Shown: piece after piece, positions 26,971 through 33,995 of the stretch | Position numbering within the stretch: position 1 is the first letter of the stretch | Layout of the letters: each line of letters starts with the position of its first letter | Assembly (NCBI RefSeq): GCF_025264625.1 | Contig: NZ_CP093313.1 | Location: 5,394,001 to 5,458,000, forward strand | Source of the DNA: Occallatibacter riparius | GTDB taxonomy: Bacteria; Acidobacteriota; Terriglobia; Terriglobales; Acidobacteriaceae | Length of the DNA stretch: 64,000 nt | Direction: 5' to 3' | Position numbers and translations under genes: made by a program | The notes under the pieces: model-generated | The model's database searches: none | Told to the model about the DNA's origin: nothing | The model's input: only the letters and a program-made list of their open reading frames with translations

Positions 26971-27834
26971 CTATTTCGATTTGCGTACCAGGCGCTTCAG
27001 CGCCTGCACATTGCTGGCCTCATCGCCGTCTTCATCCACCGGCGTCTCCGCGATGAACGCCGAGTGCGCAAACCGCGGATCATTCAGCAGACGCCTGAAA
27101 GCCTCTTTGCCAATCGTCCCTCGCCCGATGTGCTGATGCCGGTCGAGCTTCGATCCGCGCGCAGCCTTGGCATCATTGCAGTGCCACACCCGAACCGCGT
27201 CGAACCCCACCGTCGCCTCGATCTGGATCATCGTCTCTTCGTAGCCCTCGGCGCTGACAATGTCATACCCGGCAACATGCGTATGACACGTATCCAGACA
27301 CACAGCCACGGGCGCATGGTTCCGCAGTAGCATCACCAACTCCGCTACCTGGTCGAAGCTCCCGCCCAGCGAGCACTCCGAGCCGGCCGTGTTCTCAATC
27401 AAAACGCTGAACTGCGTTCCCTGCCACGGCAGCCCGTCAATGGCGCGCTCAATCGACTCGGCCGCAAGCTTCAGACCCTCGTGCCGCGTCATCCCCTTCC
27501 ACGAACCCGGATGCAGGACAAGGTACTCAGCGCCCAGCGTCAGCGCCCGCTCCATCTCGCCGCGAAACGCCTCCACGCTCTTCCGCCGCACCTCTTCCGT
27601 CACAGAGCAGAGGTTCACCAGGTAGCTTGTGTGGATAACCAGCGGCCCCACGTCATACTGCCTCCGCAACTCGCGCAGTCGCTCGGCTTGTTCCGGATCG
27701 ACAGCAGACGCACGCCACATACGCGGGCTCGACGAAAAAATCTGAAACGTGTTTGCGCCAATCTCCTTCGCGCGCAAAACCGTGTTGGACACGCCCCCCG
27801 ATGTGCCCAAATGAACGCCGATACGCCTGGTCAT
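26971..27834 (-). CDS. nfo: Deoxyribonuclease IV (AP endonuclease family 2)
   Basis: A 287-residue Nfo-type endonuclease IV that cleaves DNA at abasic sites. It is a TIM barrel with three metal ions. Motifs are the N-terminal RIGVHLGTSGGVSNTV, VLIENTAGSECSLGG, AVCLDTCHTHVAGYD, and the signature region with WHCNDAKAARGSKLDRHQHI and GRGTIG. All match the family's metal-binding residues (His, Glu, Asp). Length is typical. It acts in base-excision repair and is not linked to its neighbours. Confidence 0.93.
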   Translation of the reverse strand: MTRRIGVHLGTSGGVSNTVLRAKEIGANTFQIFSSSPRMWRASAVDPEQAERLRELRRQYDVGPLVIHTSYLVNLCSVTEEVRRKSVEAFRGEMERALTLGAEYLVLHPGSWKGMTRHEGLKLAAESIERAIDGLPWQGTQFSVLIENTAGSECSLGGSFDQVAELVMLLRNHAPVAVCLDTCHTHVAGYDIVSAEGYEETMIQIEATVGFDAVRVWHCNDAKAARGSKLDRHQHIGRGTIGKEAFRRLLNDPRFAHSAFIAETPVDEDGDEASNVQALKRLVRKSK

Positions 27835-27910
27835 TTAGACATTTTAGAAGAGCTCGTCACGAATATCCGGACCGACGGCGGCGAGGCCACAATGGCCCCG
27901 CCGCAGGTGG

Positions 27911-29257
27911 TCACACCAGCCTCATCGCATCCGGGTCCCAGTGCACAACCTGCCCCTTCTCAGCGCTCAGATTCGACAACAACGCAGCCCCGGCCGCGCG
28001 ATATCCAAACACCGCATCCTCTACCGGCTGCTTGCGCGTCCGCACCGAGTCGAAGAAATTCCTGAAGTGGTCGTAACTGTCGGAGTATCCCTTCGGCGCA
28101 GCGTACTTCTCGCTGCCGCCCAGCGAGCTGTCATCGGAGTGCGGCGGATACTTCTTGTCGTACTCAGCAACGGTCGCTTTCCTGATGTCTTCCGGAAACG
28201 TCCCCACCGTATATCCCGGCGCCTTCGCACGTGGCACCCGCGTTACGGTAAGCCCGCTCCAGCCAATCTCGATCGTGCCTTCGTCGCCCGTGAACAGCAG
28301 CACCTCACTCTCCTCGCCGCCACTCACAAAGTTCACGCGCAGGCTCAGATTGAACCCTTCGCGATAATCGAACAGCCCCAGCATCACATCATCCACATCG
28401 CGGCCGTCCCTCCAGTAACGCAGGCCACCGGTCGCAATGGCGCGCACCGGCCCGTTCGAACCCGTGATGAAGTGCGTTCCGCTGAATAGATGCACAAACA
28501 AATCGCCCGCAACGCCGCTGCCGTATGCCTTCCATTTCCGCCACTGGAAGAAGTGCTCCGCGTTCCACGCAATCTTCGGCGCGGTACCCAGAAAGCGTGG
28601 CCAGTCGCACGTCTCCGGCGATGCATCCGAGGGAACCGTGTAGTCCCACGCACCCAGCGCAGAGTTGCGATCCCAGTACGCCGTCACCATGTTCAGCTTG
28701 CCAATCGCCCCGGCCTGCAGCAGTTCCTTCGCCTTCGCATAAATCACCGAGCTCACGCGCTGGCTGCCAATCTGCAGAATCCGTTTCGTCGACTTCGCCG
28801 TTTCGATCATCTCCGGCCCATCCGAATAGAGATGGATCATCGGCTTTTCGCAATACACATCCTTGCCGGCCTTCATCGCGTCCACCGACGCCTGCTTGTG
28901 CCAGTGGTCCGGCGTGCCGATGATCACGGCGTCAATGTCCTTGCGCGCAAGAATCTCGTTATAGTCGCGCGTGGTGAAGACGTCGTCGCCCCAGATCTCC
29001 TTCGATCGCGCCAGTCGGCCGTTGTAGCAATCCGCCACTGCAACCAGCTTCACGCCCGGCACCTGCACAGCCTCCTTCGTGTCGCCCATGCCCTGCCCGC
29101 CCGCGCCAATCAACGCGATCTGAATATGGTCGTTGGCGGCAACCGGCTTTGTGGATTCCGATTCCTGCGCGGCAAGTAGATGCATGCCGGGAATCATTGT
29201 CCCGGCGGAAACCGCGCTGGCAGCGCGCAGAAAGCTTCTGCGATTCCAAACCATCAT
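27911..29257 (-). CDS. Gfo/Idh/MocA family oxidoreductase, Tat-exported
   Basis: A 448-residue NAD(P)-dependent oxidoreductase of the Gfo/Idh/MocA family. The leader contains a twin-arginine motif (NRRSFLRAASAVSAG), so export by Tat is predicted. The Rossmann domain begins IQIALIGAGGQGMGDT, and the family hallmark EKP is seen in DVYCEKPMIHLYS. The C-terminal domain carries GVAGDLFVHLFSGTHFI. It most likely acts on a sugar or cyclitol, with the substrate unknown. The ATG at 29257 is preceded by GGAG. A second ATG three bases later is equally possible, and the longer frame upstream has no such site. Confidence 0.85.
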   Translation of the reverse strand: MMVWNRRSFLRAASAVSAGTMIPGMHLLAAQESESTKPVAANDHIQIALIGAGGQGMGDTKEAVQVPGVKLVAVADCYNGRLARSKEIWGDDVFTTRDYNEILARKDIDAVIIGTPDHWHKQASVDAMKAGKDVYCEKPMIHLYSDGPEMIETAKSTKRILQIGSQRVSSVIYAKAKELLQAGAIGKLNMVTAYWDRNSALGAWDYTVPSDASPETCDWPRFLGTAPKIAWNAEHFFQWRKWKAYGSGVAGDLFVHLFSGTHFITGSNGPVRAIATGGLRYWRDGRDVDDVMLGLFDYREGFNLSLRVNFVSGGEESEVLLFTGDEGTIEIGWSGLTVTRVPRAKAPGYTVGTFPEDIRKATVAEYDKKYPPHSDDSSLGGSEKYAAPKGYSDSYDHFRNFFDSVRTRKQPVEDAVFGYRAAGAALLSNLSAEKGQVVHWDPDAMRLV

Positions 29258-29432
29258 GACGTTGCTCCGTGAGTGATTGCGACAACATACAACGATAACG
29301 CAGCAGCACGGTCCCCTGCGGCACGAGCACGCGCAAAGCCAGTTCCATAACTGCTGCTTATGCGCACCGAACAAAAACGAATTTGCTTTCTGAACCCGCG
29401 AGCCGCGAGACTGCAAATCAGGAGGGCAACTC

Positions 29433-30188
29433 TTGGCTCAGAATTGGGACCCGCAGGCATACGGACGTGAAGGCGCATTCGTTCACAAACTCGCCGGAGG
29501 CGTCGTCGAATGGCTCGACGCGAAACCGGGCGAGCGCATCCTCGACCTCGGCTGCGGAGACGGACAGCTAACCGCGCAGCTTGCCGCCATCGGCACAAAC
29601 ATCACCGGGGTCGATTCATCCGCTGCAATGGTCGAAGCAGCGAAGTCTCGCGGCATTGCCGCGGAACAAGGCAGCGCAGAGCAGCTCCCTTTCCCCGCGA
29701 ACCAATTCGATGCAGTCTTCTCTAACGCCGCACTGCATTGGGTCCGCGGACAAGACGAGATGATGGCCGAGGTGCATCGCGTACTCAAGCGCGGCGGCCG
29801 CTTCGTTGTAGAGATGGGCGGCCACGGAAACATTGCGGCCATTCGAGTAGCACTGATGGCCGTACTCGCGCGTCACGGATACGCCTACCGCGAAGACGGC
29901 GTCAATTACTACCCGACTCCGGCCGGCTATCGTGCGCGCCTGGAGCGGCACGGCTTTTCAATCGAGCGCATCGAACTGATCCCGCGTCCCACTCCGCTCC
30001 CAGAGGGCGGCATGGCCGGATGGCTCAACACATTCCGCCGCGGAGTGCTCGACGGCTTGCCACAGGAACTTCGCCCTGCCATCGTGAATGAAACCTGCGC
30101 TCTGCTCGAACCCGCTCTGAAAGACGAAGACGGCGGCTGGGTCGCCGACTATGTTCGCCTCCGCTTCATCGCACATGCATGCAGCTGA
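29433..30188 (+). CDS. Class I SAM-dependent methyltransferase
   Basis: A 251-residue methyltransferase. Motif I is ILDLGCGDGQLTAQL, the acidic strand is GVDSSAAMVEAAK, and the post-motif region has QFDAVFSNAALHWVR. It resembles the trans-aconitate methyltransferase-like group, but the substrate cannot be assigned. The start is TTG at 29433, supported by AGGAGGG seven bases upstream and by the good fit of MAQNWDPQAYGREGAFVHKL to the family's N-terminus. It is the last protein gene before the RNA cluster. I infer no functional link to that cluster. Confidence 0.8.
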   Translation: MAQNWDPQAYGREGAFVHKLAGGVVEWLDAKPGERILDLGCGDGQLTAQLAAIGTNITGVDSSAAMVEAAKSRGIAAEQGSAEQLPFPANQFDAVFSNAALHWVRGQDEMMAEVHRVLKRGGRFVVEMGGHGNIAAIRVALMAVLARHGYAYREDGVNYYPTPAGYRARLERHGFSIERIELIPRPTPLPEGGMAGWLNTFRRGVLDGLPQELRPAIVNETCALLEPALKDEDGGWVADYVRLRFIAHACS

Positions 30189-30277
30189 AGGCATTTGCTG
30201 TGTCTCTCCTTCACTACTTCACTATTGCGCTGGCACTAACAATATTCCCAAACTATCTTCAACAACTAACTTGCTTT

Positions 30278-30296
30278 CTGCCATAACTTATGGCAG
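30278..30296. promoter_or_regulatory. Perfect 19-bp palindrome, candidate operator
   Basis: CTGCCATAA and TTATGGCAG are exact inverted repeats around a single central C. The site lies 11 bases upstream of the first candidate structured RNA (30307) and downstream of the methyltransferase stop. Its symmetry and size fit a dimeric repressor or activator site. No regulator gene is adjacent. Confidence 0.45.
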
Positions 30297-30306
30297 AGTA
30301 GTTTGA

Positions 30307-30441
30307 GCGTAGGAGAAACGCCCGATGAGAAATACAACGCAAATCTCGATGCGTAGGCTGGGACGGCTCGATAAGAGCTGCGTCGGCCGCCGGGCGTGGT
30401 TTCCATACTCCACATAGCCCACTGGCATTGCCCTCCTACGC
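30307..30441 (+). ncRNA. Candidate structured RNA E (Y-RNA-like, weakest copy)
   Basis: A 135-base segment closed by a perfect 9-bp stem (GCGTAGGAG at 30307-30315 with CTCCTACGC at 30433-30441). Inside is a hairpin with GACG-GCTC at 30362-30369 and GAGC-TG-CGTC at 30375-30384. It also holds a T-arm-like hairpin with GTGG/CCAC nested in GGGC/GCCC near 30392-30420. The end motif of the other RNAs (TGGCG, TTCC) is only vaguely present. The strand is inferred from the neighbouring RNAs. Evidence is limited to pairing seen by eye and location. Confidence 0.35.
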
Positions 30442-30519
30442 AAAGCGCATGCACATTGGATTCGTTTAAACGGAGCATTCCGTAACGGCTGACGCCCTTG
30501 TCGTCTCCGCGGACTTGCG

Positions 30520-30598
30520 CCCGGGTGGCGAAGAAGTCAGGTTCATCGATTGAAACTCGATGCTCATTCGGAGCCCTGCCTTTGTCTGTTCCCTCGGG
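30520..30598 (+). ncRNA. Y-RNA-like RNA D (short form)
   Basis: A 79-base candidate. The ends CCCGGG (30520-30525) and CTCGGG (30593-30598) pair as six base pairs including one G-U. The base after the 5' strand begins TGGCGAA, and the bases before the 3' strand are GTTCC, the same two conserved sequences as in RNAs A, B and C. Inside, CAGG/CCTG encloses a 6-bp hairpin CATCGA with TCGATG and a 7-base loop. No T-arm or D-arm is present, so it would be a minimal form without a tRNA-like module. Confidence 0.45.
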
Positions 30599-30644
30599 TA
30601 CTAAGCTACCGCGAAGCGGCTAAGGCCGCCATGCTATTCCGTCG

Positions 30645-30663
30645 CGCAACTTACTAAGTTGCG
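30645..30663. other. Perfect hairpin between RNAs D and C
   Basis: CGCAACTT and AAGTTGCG pair over 8 bp around an ACT loop. The flanking stretch (30599-30704) also has CCGC-GAA-GCGG. It may be a separate small RNA, part of D, or a processing or termination structure. No end motif was found, so no RNA is called. Confidence 0.3.
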
Positions 30664-30704
30664 GGGTCACAGAATACCTCCGTCTGCTAACAACTTAAGT
30701 AAGG

Positions 30705-30860
30705 CGCCGGTGGCGAAAGACAAGAGTTACTTCTCTCACTGAACAGAGCAGGTTGAGAATCCTGCCGGAGTTAGTCACTTCACGGGGCGGGGGCGTAGTC
30801 CCGAGGCACAAGGCACCGTGATAGCAGAGCCTCCGAACTCTCGTCGCTCATTCCCCGGCG
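30705..30860 (+). ncRNA. Y-RNA-like RNA C (long form)
   Basis: A 156-base RNA. The ends CGCCGG (30705-30710) and CCGGCG (30855-30860) pair perfectly. TGGCGAA follows the 5' strand and ATTCC precedes the 3' strand, as in the other copies. A second stem pairs AGAGTT (30723-30728) with AACTCT (30836-30841), and TTACTTC follows it as in RNAs A and B. A T-arm-like hairpin (GCAGG, 8-base loop, CCTGC at 30748-30765) comes next. Then CGGAG (30766-30770) pairs with CTCCG (30831-30835), and TCACGG (30780-30785) pairs with CCGTGA (30816-30821). It is not a clean tRNA mimic. Confidence 0.6.
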
Positions 30861-30895
30861 TGAATTTGCAGTGCATGCAACAACAGATCAGTTTT

Positions 30896-31024
30896 GGCCG
30901 GTGGCGCAGGTTACGGATACTTCGCCTACAACGCGGCAGGTCGCGGGTTCGAATCCCGCCTGGAACGCAAGTTCCGGTAGCTCAGTGGCAGAGCAGCAAT
31001 GCCGTAGCCGTCTTTTCCCCGGCC
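30896..31024 (+). ncRNA. Y RNA A with circularly permuted tRNA-like module (YrlA type)
   Basis: A 129-base RNA closed by GGCCGG (30896-30901) and CCGGCC (31019-31024). ACGGATA (30913-30919) then pairs with TAGCCGT (31005-31011), one A-G mismatch, and CGGCA (30934-30938) with TGCCG (31000-31004). The tRNA-like part is permuted. The T arm comes first (30943-30959, loop TTCGAAT). A 7-bp acceptor stem follows (30960-30966 with 30971-30977), capped by GCAA. T978-A979 match tRNA positions 8-9. The D arm comes last (GCTC, AGTGGCA loop, GAGC, 30980-30994). Bacterial YrlA RNAs bound by Rsr are known tRNA mimics. The TROVE gene lies about 590 bases downstream. Confidence 0.82.
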
Positions 31025-31083
31025 ATAACTCGCTGCCAAACGCAGCCTAGCCTTCCGGCGCGGCCGGATTAGAAAGCAATGCC

Positions 31084-31425
31084 ATGGGCAAGCTGAATGT
31101 GAAGAACGGAACGCCGATGGGCAACGACCACCTGTGCCGCCGCTGCGGCTGGGGCCAGTGCATGACCGGATACCGCGAATCGGACTTCGTCGTAATTTGC
31201 ACAAACACGAATCCGAATTTCAAGGTGCCCTTCACCATGCTCGACTGCTCCGAGTTCAGCGACAGAAACCGTCCGGACTGGGAGCAGATGCAGAAGCTGG
31301 CAATCGAAGTCGCTCCCAGGCGCGTTGCGACGCGCACCCCCGGTTTCAGCACGATGACCACGGTCCAGCCGATCCGGCGCGTAGCCGACAACGAGGATGA
31401 GGGCGAAGTCGCCCGCATCCGCTAA
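31084..31425 (+). CDS. Small cysteine-containing protein between Y RNAs
   Basis: A 113-residue protein I cannot assign to a named family. The first half has CRRCGWGQC (Cys18, Cys21, Cys26) and further Cys at about 39 and 55, suggesting a zinc-ribbon-like or redox centre. The phrases MTGYRESD, CTNTNPNFKVPF and RPDWEQMQKLA look conserved in character. The C-terminal 40 residues are basic then acidic and probably flexible. It begins 60 bases after RNA A and ends 16 bases before RNA B. A role in the Ro/Y-RNA particle, for example RNA binding, is inferred only from location. The start ATG lacks a strong ribosome site. Confidence 0.7.
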   Translation: MGKLNVKNGTPMGNDHLCRRCGWGQCMTGYRESDFVVICTNTNPNFKVPFTMLDCSEFSDRNRPDWEQMQKLAIEVAPRRVATRTPGFSTMTTVQPIRRVADNEDEGEVARIR

Positions 31426-31441
31426 CAAGAACTGAATCAGA

Positions 31442-31570
31442 ACTACCGGTGGCGCAGGGCACGGATACTTCAGTGGTAGAGCACGGCCATCAGGCCGAGG
31501 CGCAGGTTCGAATCCTGCCTTCGGGCTTCGGCCCGATGTAGCTAACCGCGTCCGCCTATTCCCCGGCAGT
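31442..31570 (+). ncRNA. Y-RNA-like RNA B with tRNA-like elements
   Basis: A 129-base RNA. The ends 31442-31449 and 31563-31570 form seven pairs plus one A-C mismatch. TGGCGCAGG and ACGGATACTTC after the 5' strand match RNA A almost exactly, and TATTCC precedes the 3' strand. It contains a T arm (31502-31518, loop TTCGAAT) followed by an acceptor-like hairpin capped by TTCG (31519-31538). The D-arm-like bases (TTCAGTGGTAGAGC) and a 5-bp hairpin with a 4-base loop lie before the T arm, unlike RNA A. Whether the tRNA-like part is permuted or in normal order is not clear from reading. It sits 39 bases upstream of the TROVE start codon, so it may be read through. Confidence 0.65.
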
Positions 31571-31609
31571 CTGTTCCCTGTTCCCTACTTTTAGAAAGGA
31601 GGCGATGTT

Positions 31610-32971
31610 ATGCGCCTGAATGTATTGAAGCTCAGCCATCTTGTAACGCCGCGCACGCACGAGGGCGCGCCGGCCGCGGTCATCTCGGCCGAGCAGGCTC
31701 TGCGCCGCTCCGTCCTCTCCTGCATGCTGTGGGAGCGTGAGTTCTACGAGGATGGTGTCGAGATCGCAAACCGCATCCGCGAGCTTGTGCCGCGTGTCGA
31801 GCCTGAAAAGGTCGCGGCTCTCGCGGTCGAAGCGCGTGAGCAGATGAAGCTGCGTCACGCACCGCTGTTCCTGGTCCGCGAGATGGCTCGTCACGCAACG
31901 CATCGCGGCCTCGTGGCCGAAACGCTGCAGCGCGTGATCCAGCGTGCCGACGAGCTCGCCGAGTTCGTCGCCATCTACTGGGCGGGCGGAAAGCAGCCGC
32001 TCTCCGCGCAGGCCAAGAAGGGACTCGCAAGCGCCTTCGTCAAGTTCGACGAGTACGCGCTCGCGAAGTACGATCGTGCCGGCGTTGTCCGCCTGCGTGA
32101 CGTGCTGTTCCTTTCGCACGCCAAGCCCCTGATCGCGGCGCAAGCCGAGCTCTGGAAGCGCCTCGCGCAGAACGAGCTCGCCACGCCCGATACGTGGGAG
32201 GTTGCGCTGTCTGCAACCGGCCGCGAGGCCAACGAGCAGGCTCCGTCCAAGCGCGAGACCTGGGAGCGGCTCCTGGTCGAGTGCAAGCTCGGCGCGCTGG
32301 CGCTTCTGCGTAACCTGCGCAACTTTCAGGGGGCTGGCGTGAGTGAAACTCTCGTGCTCACCGCGCTAGCAGCCATGAAGACGGATCGGGTACTTCCCTT
32401 CCGCTTTCTGGCCGCTGCACGTCACGCGCCCCAGTGGGAGGACTCGCTCGAGCAGGCAATGTTCCGCTCGCTTGAGGGCCGAGCATCTCGGCTGGCAGGC
32501 CACACCGTCGTGCTTGTCGACGTCTCCGGCTCCATGGAGTCGCCGCTGTCGCACAAGTCCGAGATGCGCCGTGCTGACGCCGCCTACGGATTGGCAATCC
32601 TGCTGCGCGAGATCGCAGAGAAGGTCACGGTTTACACCTTCTCTGAGCACGCGCGGCTGGTTCCCTCGCGCCGCGGTATGGCGCTGCGTGATGCCCTGGA
32701 GAAGAGCCAGGCCCACGCGGGAACGTACCTCGGAGCGGCCGTGCGCCACGTCGAAGAGAACCACCGTGACGGTTACGACCGCCTGGTGGTCATCACTGAC
32801 GAGCAGTCGCACGACCACGTGCAGGCGCCCAGCGGCAAGGGCTACGTGATCAACGTAGCCTCCAACCGCAACGGCGTGGGCTATGGCGAGTGGACGCACA
32901 TCGATGGCTGGAGCGAGGCTGTGGTCGATTACATCGCCGAGTTCGAGTCGCTCGGAGATGCACTCGCTTGA
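31610..32971 (+). CDS. rsr: TROVE-domain protein (Ro60/Rsr-like Y-RNA-binding protein)
   Basis: A 453-residue Ro60 homologue: a ring of helical repeats in the N-terminal TROVE domain (about 1-290) and a C-terminal von Willebrand A domain (about 298-453). The MIDAS metal site is intact: DVSGS with Asp304, Thr372 in GTYLGAA, and Asp397 in VITDEQSHD. Ro proteins bind Y RNAs on the outer ring surface and misfolded RNA ends through the hole. In bacteria they work with RNA-degrading enzymes and in stress survival. AAAGGAGG lies just upstream of the ATG. The RNA genes directly upstream are its probable ligands. No rtcB, rtcR or PNPase gene is in the window. Confidence 0.92.
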   Translation: MRLNVLKLSHLVTPRTHEGAPAAVISAEQALRRSVLSCMLWEREFYEDGVEIANRIRELVPRVEPEKVAALAVEAREQMKLRHAPLFLVREMARHATHRGLVAETLQRVIQRADELAEFVAIYWAGGKQPLSAQAKKGLASAFVKFDEYALAKYDRAGVVRLRDVLFLSHAKPLIAAQAELWKRLAQNELATPDTWEVALSATGREANEQAPSKRETWERLLVECKLGALALLRNLRNFQGAGVSETLVLTALAAMKTDRVLPFRFLAAARHAPQWEDSLEQAMFRSLEGRASRLAGHTVVLVDVSGSMESPLSHKSEMRRADAAYGLAILLREIAEKVTVYTFSEHARLVPSRRGMALRDALEKSQAHAGTYLGAAVRHVEENHRDGYDRLVVITDEQSHDHVQAPSGKGYVINVASNRNGVGYGEWTHIDGWSEAVVDYIAEFESLGDALA

Positions 32972-32989
32972 TTACATCCACCCATGAAC

Positions 32990-33029
32990 AAAGGGGGCCT
33001 CAGGCGCCAACGATCTGGCGGCCCCCTTT
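32990..33029. terminator. Terminator hairpin after the TROVE gene
   Basis: AAAGGGGGCC (32990-32999) and GGCCCCCTTT (33020-33029) form a perfect 10-bp stem around a 20-base loop, with a short T run on each strand. It lies between the TROVE gene and the aquaporin gene and includes the last aquaporin codons. It probably terminates both convergent transcripts. Confidence 0.65.
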
Positions 33030-33704
33030 CACCTCGGTGGCTTCAGTCACTTCCAGAACCTTGCTGCGGAACAACCATCCCGCCACCAGAGCTCCTACGC
33101 ATGGCACTACGAGGAATAGCCAGACCTGCGACAGCGCCGTGCCGCCCACCAGCAAGGCCGGCCCAAAACTCCGCGCAGGATTCACGCTGGTGCCCGTGAT
33201 CCGGATTCCCAACAGATGAATCGCGACCAGCGCGATGCCGATCACCAGCCCTGCAAATCCAGCCGGCGCTGCTTTGTGCGTGGCGCCAAGAATCACGACA
33301 AGAAAGATTAATGTCGCCGTGAATTCGAAAACAATCGCGGCGCCCATTCCATACTCGCCTTGGTACCCCGGCCCCCAGCCGTTCTGTCCCAGGCCATGGC
33401 TCACACCGCCGGCCAGCACCAGCAGCACACTGGCACCAGCGAATCCTCCTACGAATTGCCCAACCCAGTAGCCCAACATATCCTTCAACGACATGCGACC
33501 CGCAGCCCACACACCCAGGCTCACGGCCGGATTGATGTGACATCCGGAGACAGGGCCAATCCCATAAGCTGCGGCGATCAGAGCGAATCCGAATGCGAAT
33601 GCGATCCCGACGACTCCAACCTTGTCGCCGGCTATCACGGCAGTCCCGCAGCCAAACAGCACCAGGATGAACGTGCCAACCGCTTCTGCAATGTACTTCT
33701 TCAT
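33000..33704 (-). CDS. aqpZ: Aquaporin (AqpZ/MIP family)
   Basis: A 234-residue MIP-family channel that passes water (or possibly small neutral solutes) across the inner membrane. Six helices plus two half-helices are seen. The two NPA motifs are GCHINPAVSLGVW and GTSVNPARSFGPALL. The N-terminal AEAVGTFILVLFGCGTAVIAG is typical of AqpZ. The Arg after the second NPA is the selectivity-filter Arg. The ATG at 33704 is preceded on the minus strand by GGAGGA. The gene converges with the TROVE gene. Confidence 0.92.
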   Translation of the reverse strand: MKKYIAEAVGTFILVLFGCGTAVIAGDKVGVVGIAFAFGFALIAAAYGIGPVSGCHINPAVSLGVWAAGRMSLKDMLGYWVGQFVGGFAGASVLLVLAGGVSHGLGQNGWGPGYQGEYGMGAAIVFEFTATLIFLVVILGATHKAAPAGFAGLVIGIALVAIHLLGIRITGTSVNPARSFGPALLVGGTALSQVWLFLVVPCVGALVAGWLFRSKVLEVTEATEVKGGRQIVGA

Positions 33705-33995
33705 GAACTCCTCCTGATTCCAGTAGGTGCGCCATTCGACGCTTGGTTCAGAAACATCTTCGCCGCGCCCGGGACCAGTGGGAGAGTCCTGAAGGGGAAG
33801 GCTGCCTTTTCGACTGCCTTCTATGCGCGGCCGGATATGCGCTCCGGAGTTTCGCAGAGCCGGAAAGGCCCGTCAAGCGAATTTCCTGAGCGCGTTTCCC
33901 TGCATCTGAAACAAATTGGCGACAATTCACAGCCCCGCCCCTATCTGCGCCCGCCCGAGCTCATCTAACCCTGCAGGGGGAATCTCGTTTCCGCG

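Noticed and set aside
30896..31570. Two GTTCGAATCC T-arm sequences suggesting ordinary tRNA genes
   Set aside because: Neither has a normal-order cloverleaf with a seven-base anticodon loop. In RNA A the D arm follows the T arm. In RNA B the anticodon-like hairpin has a four-base loop. Both share the Y-RNA end motif.
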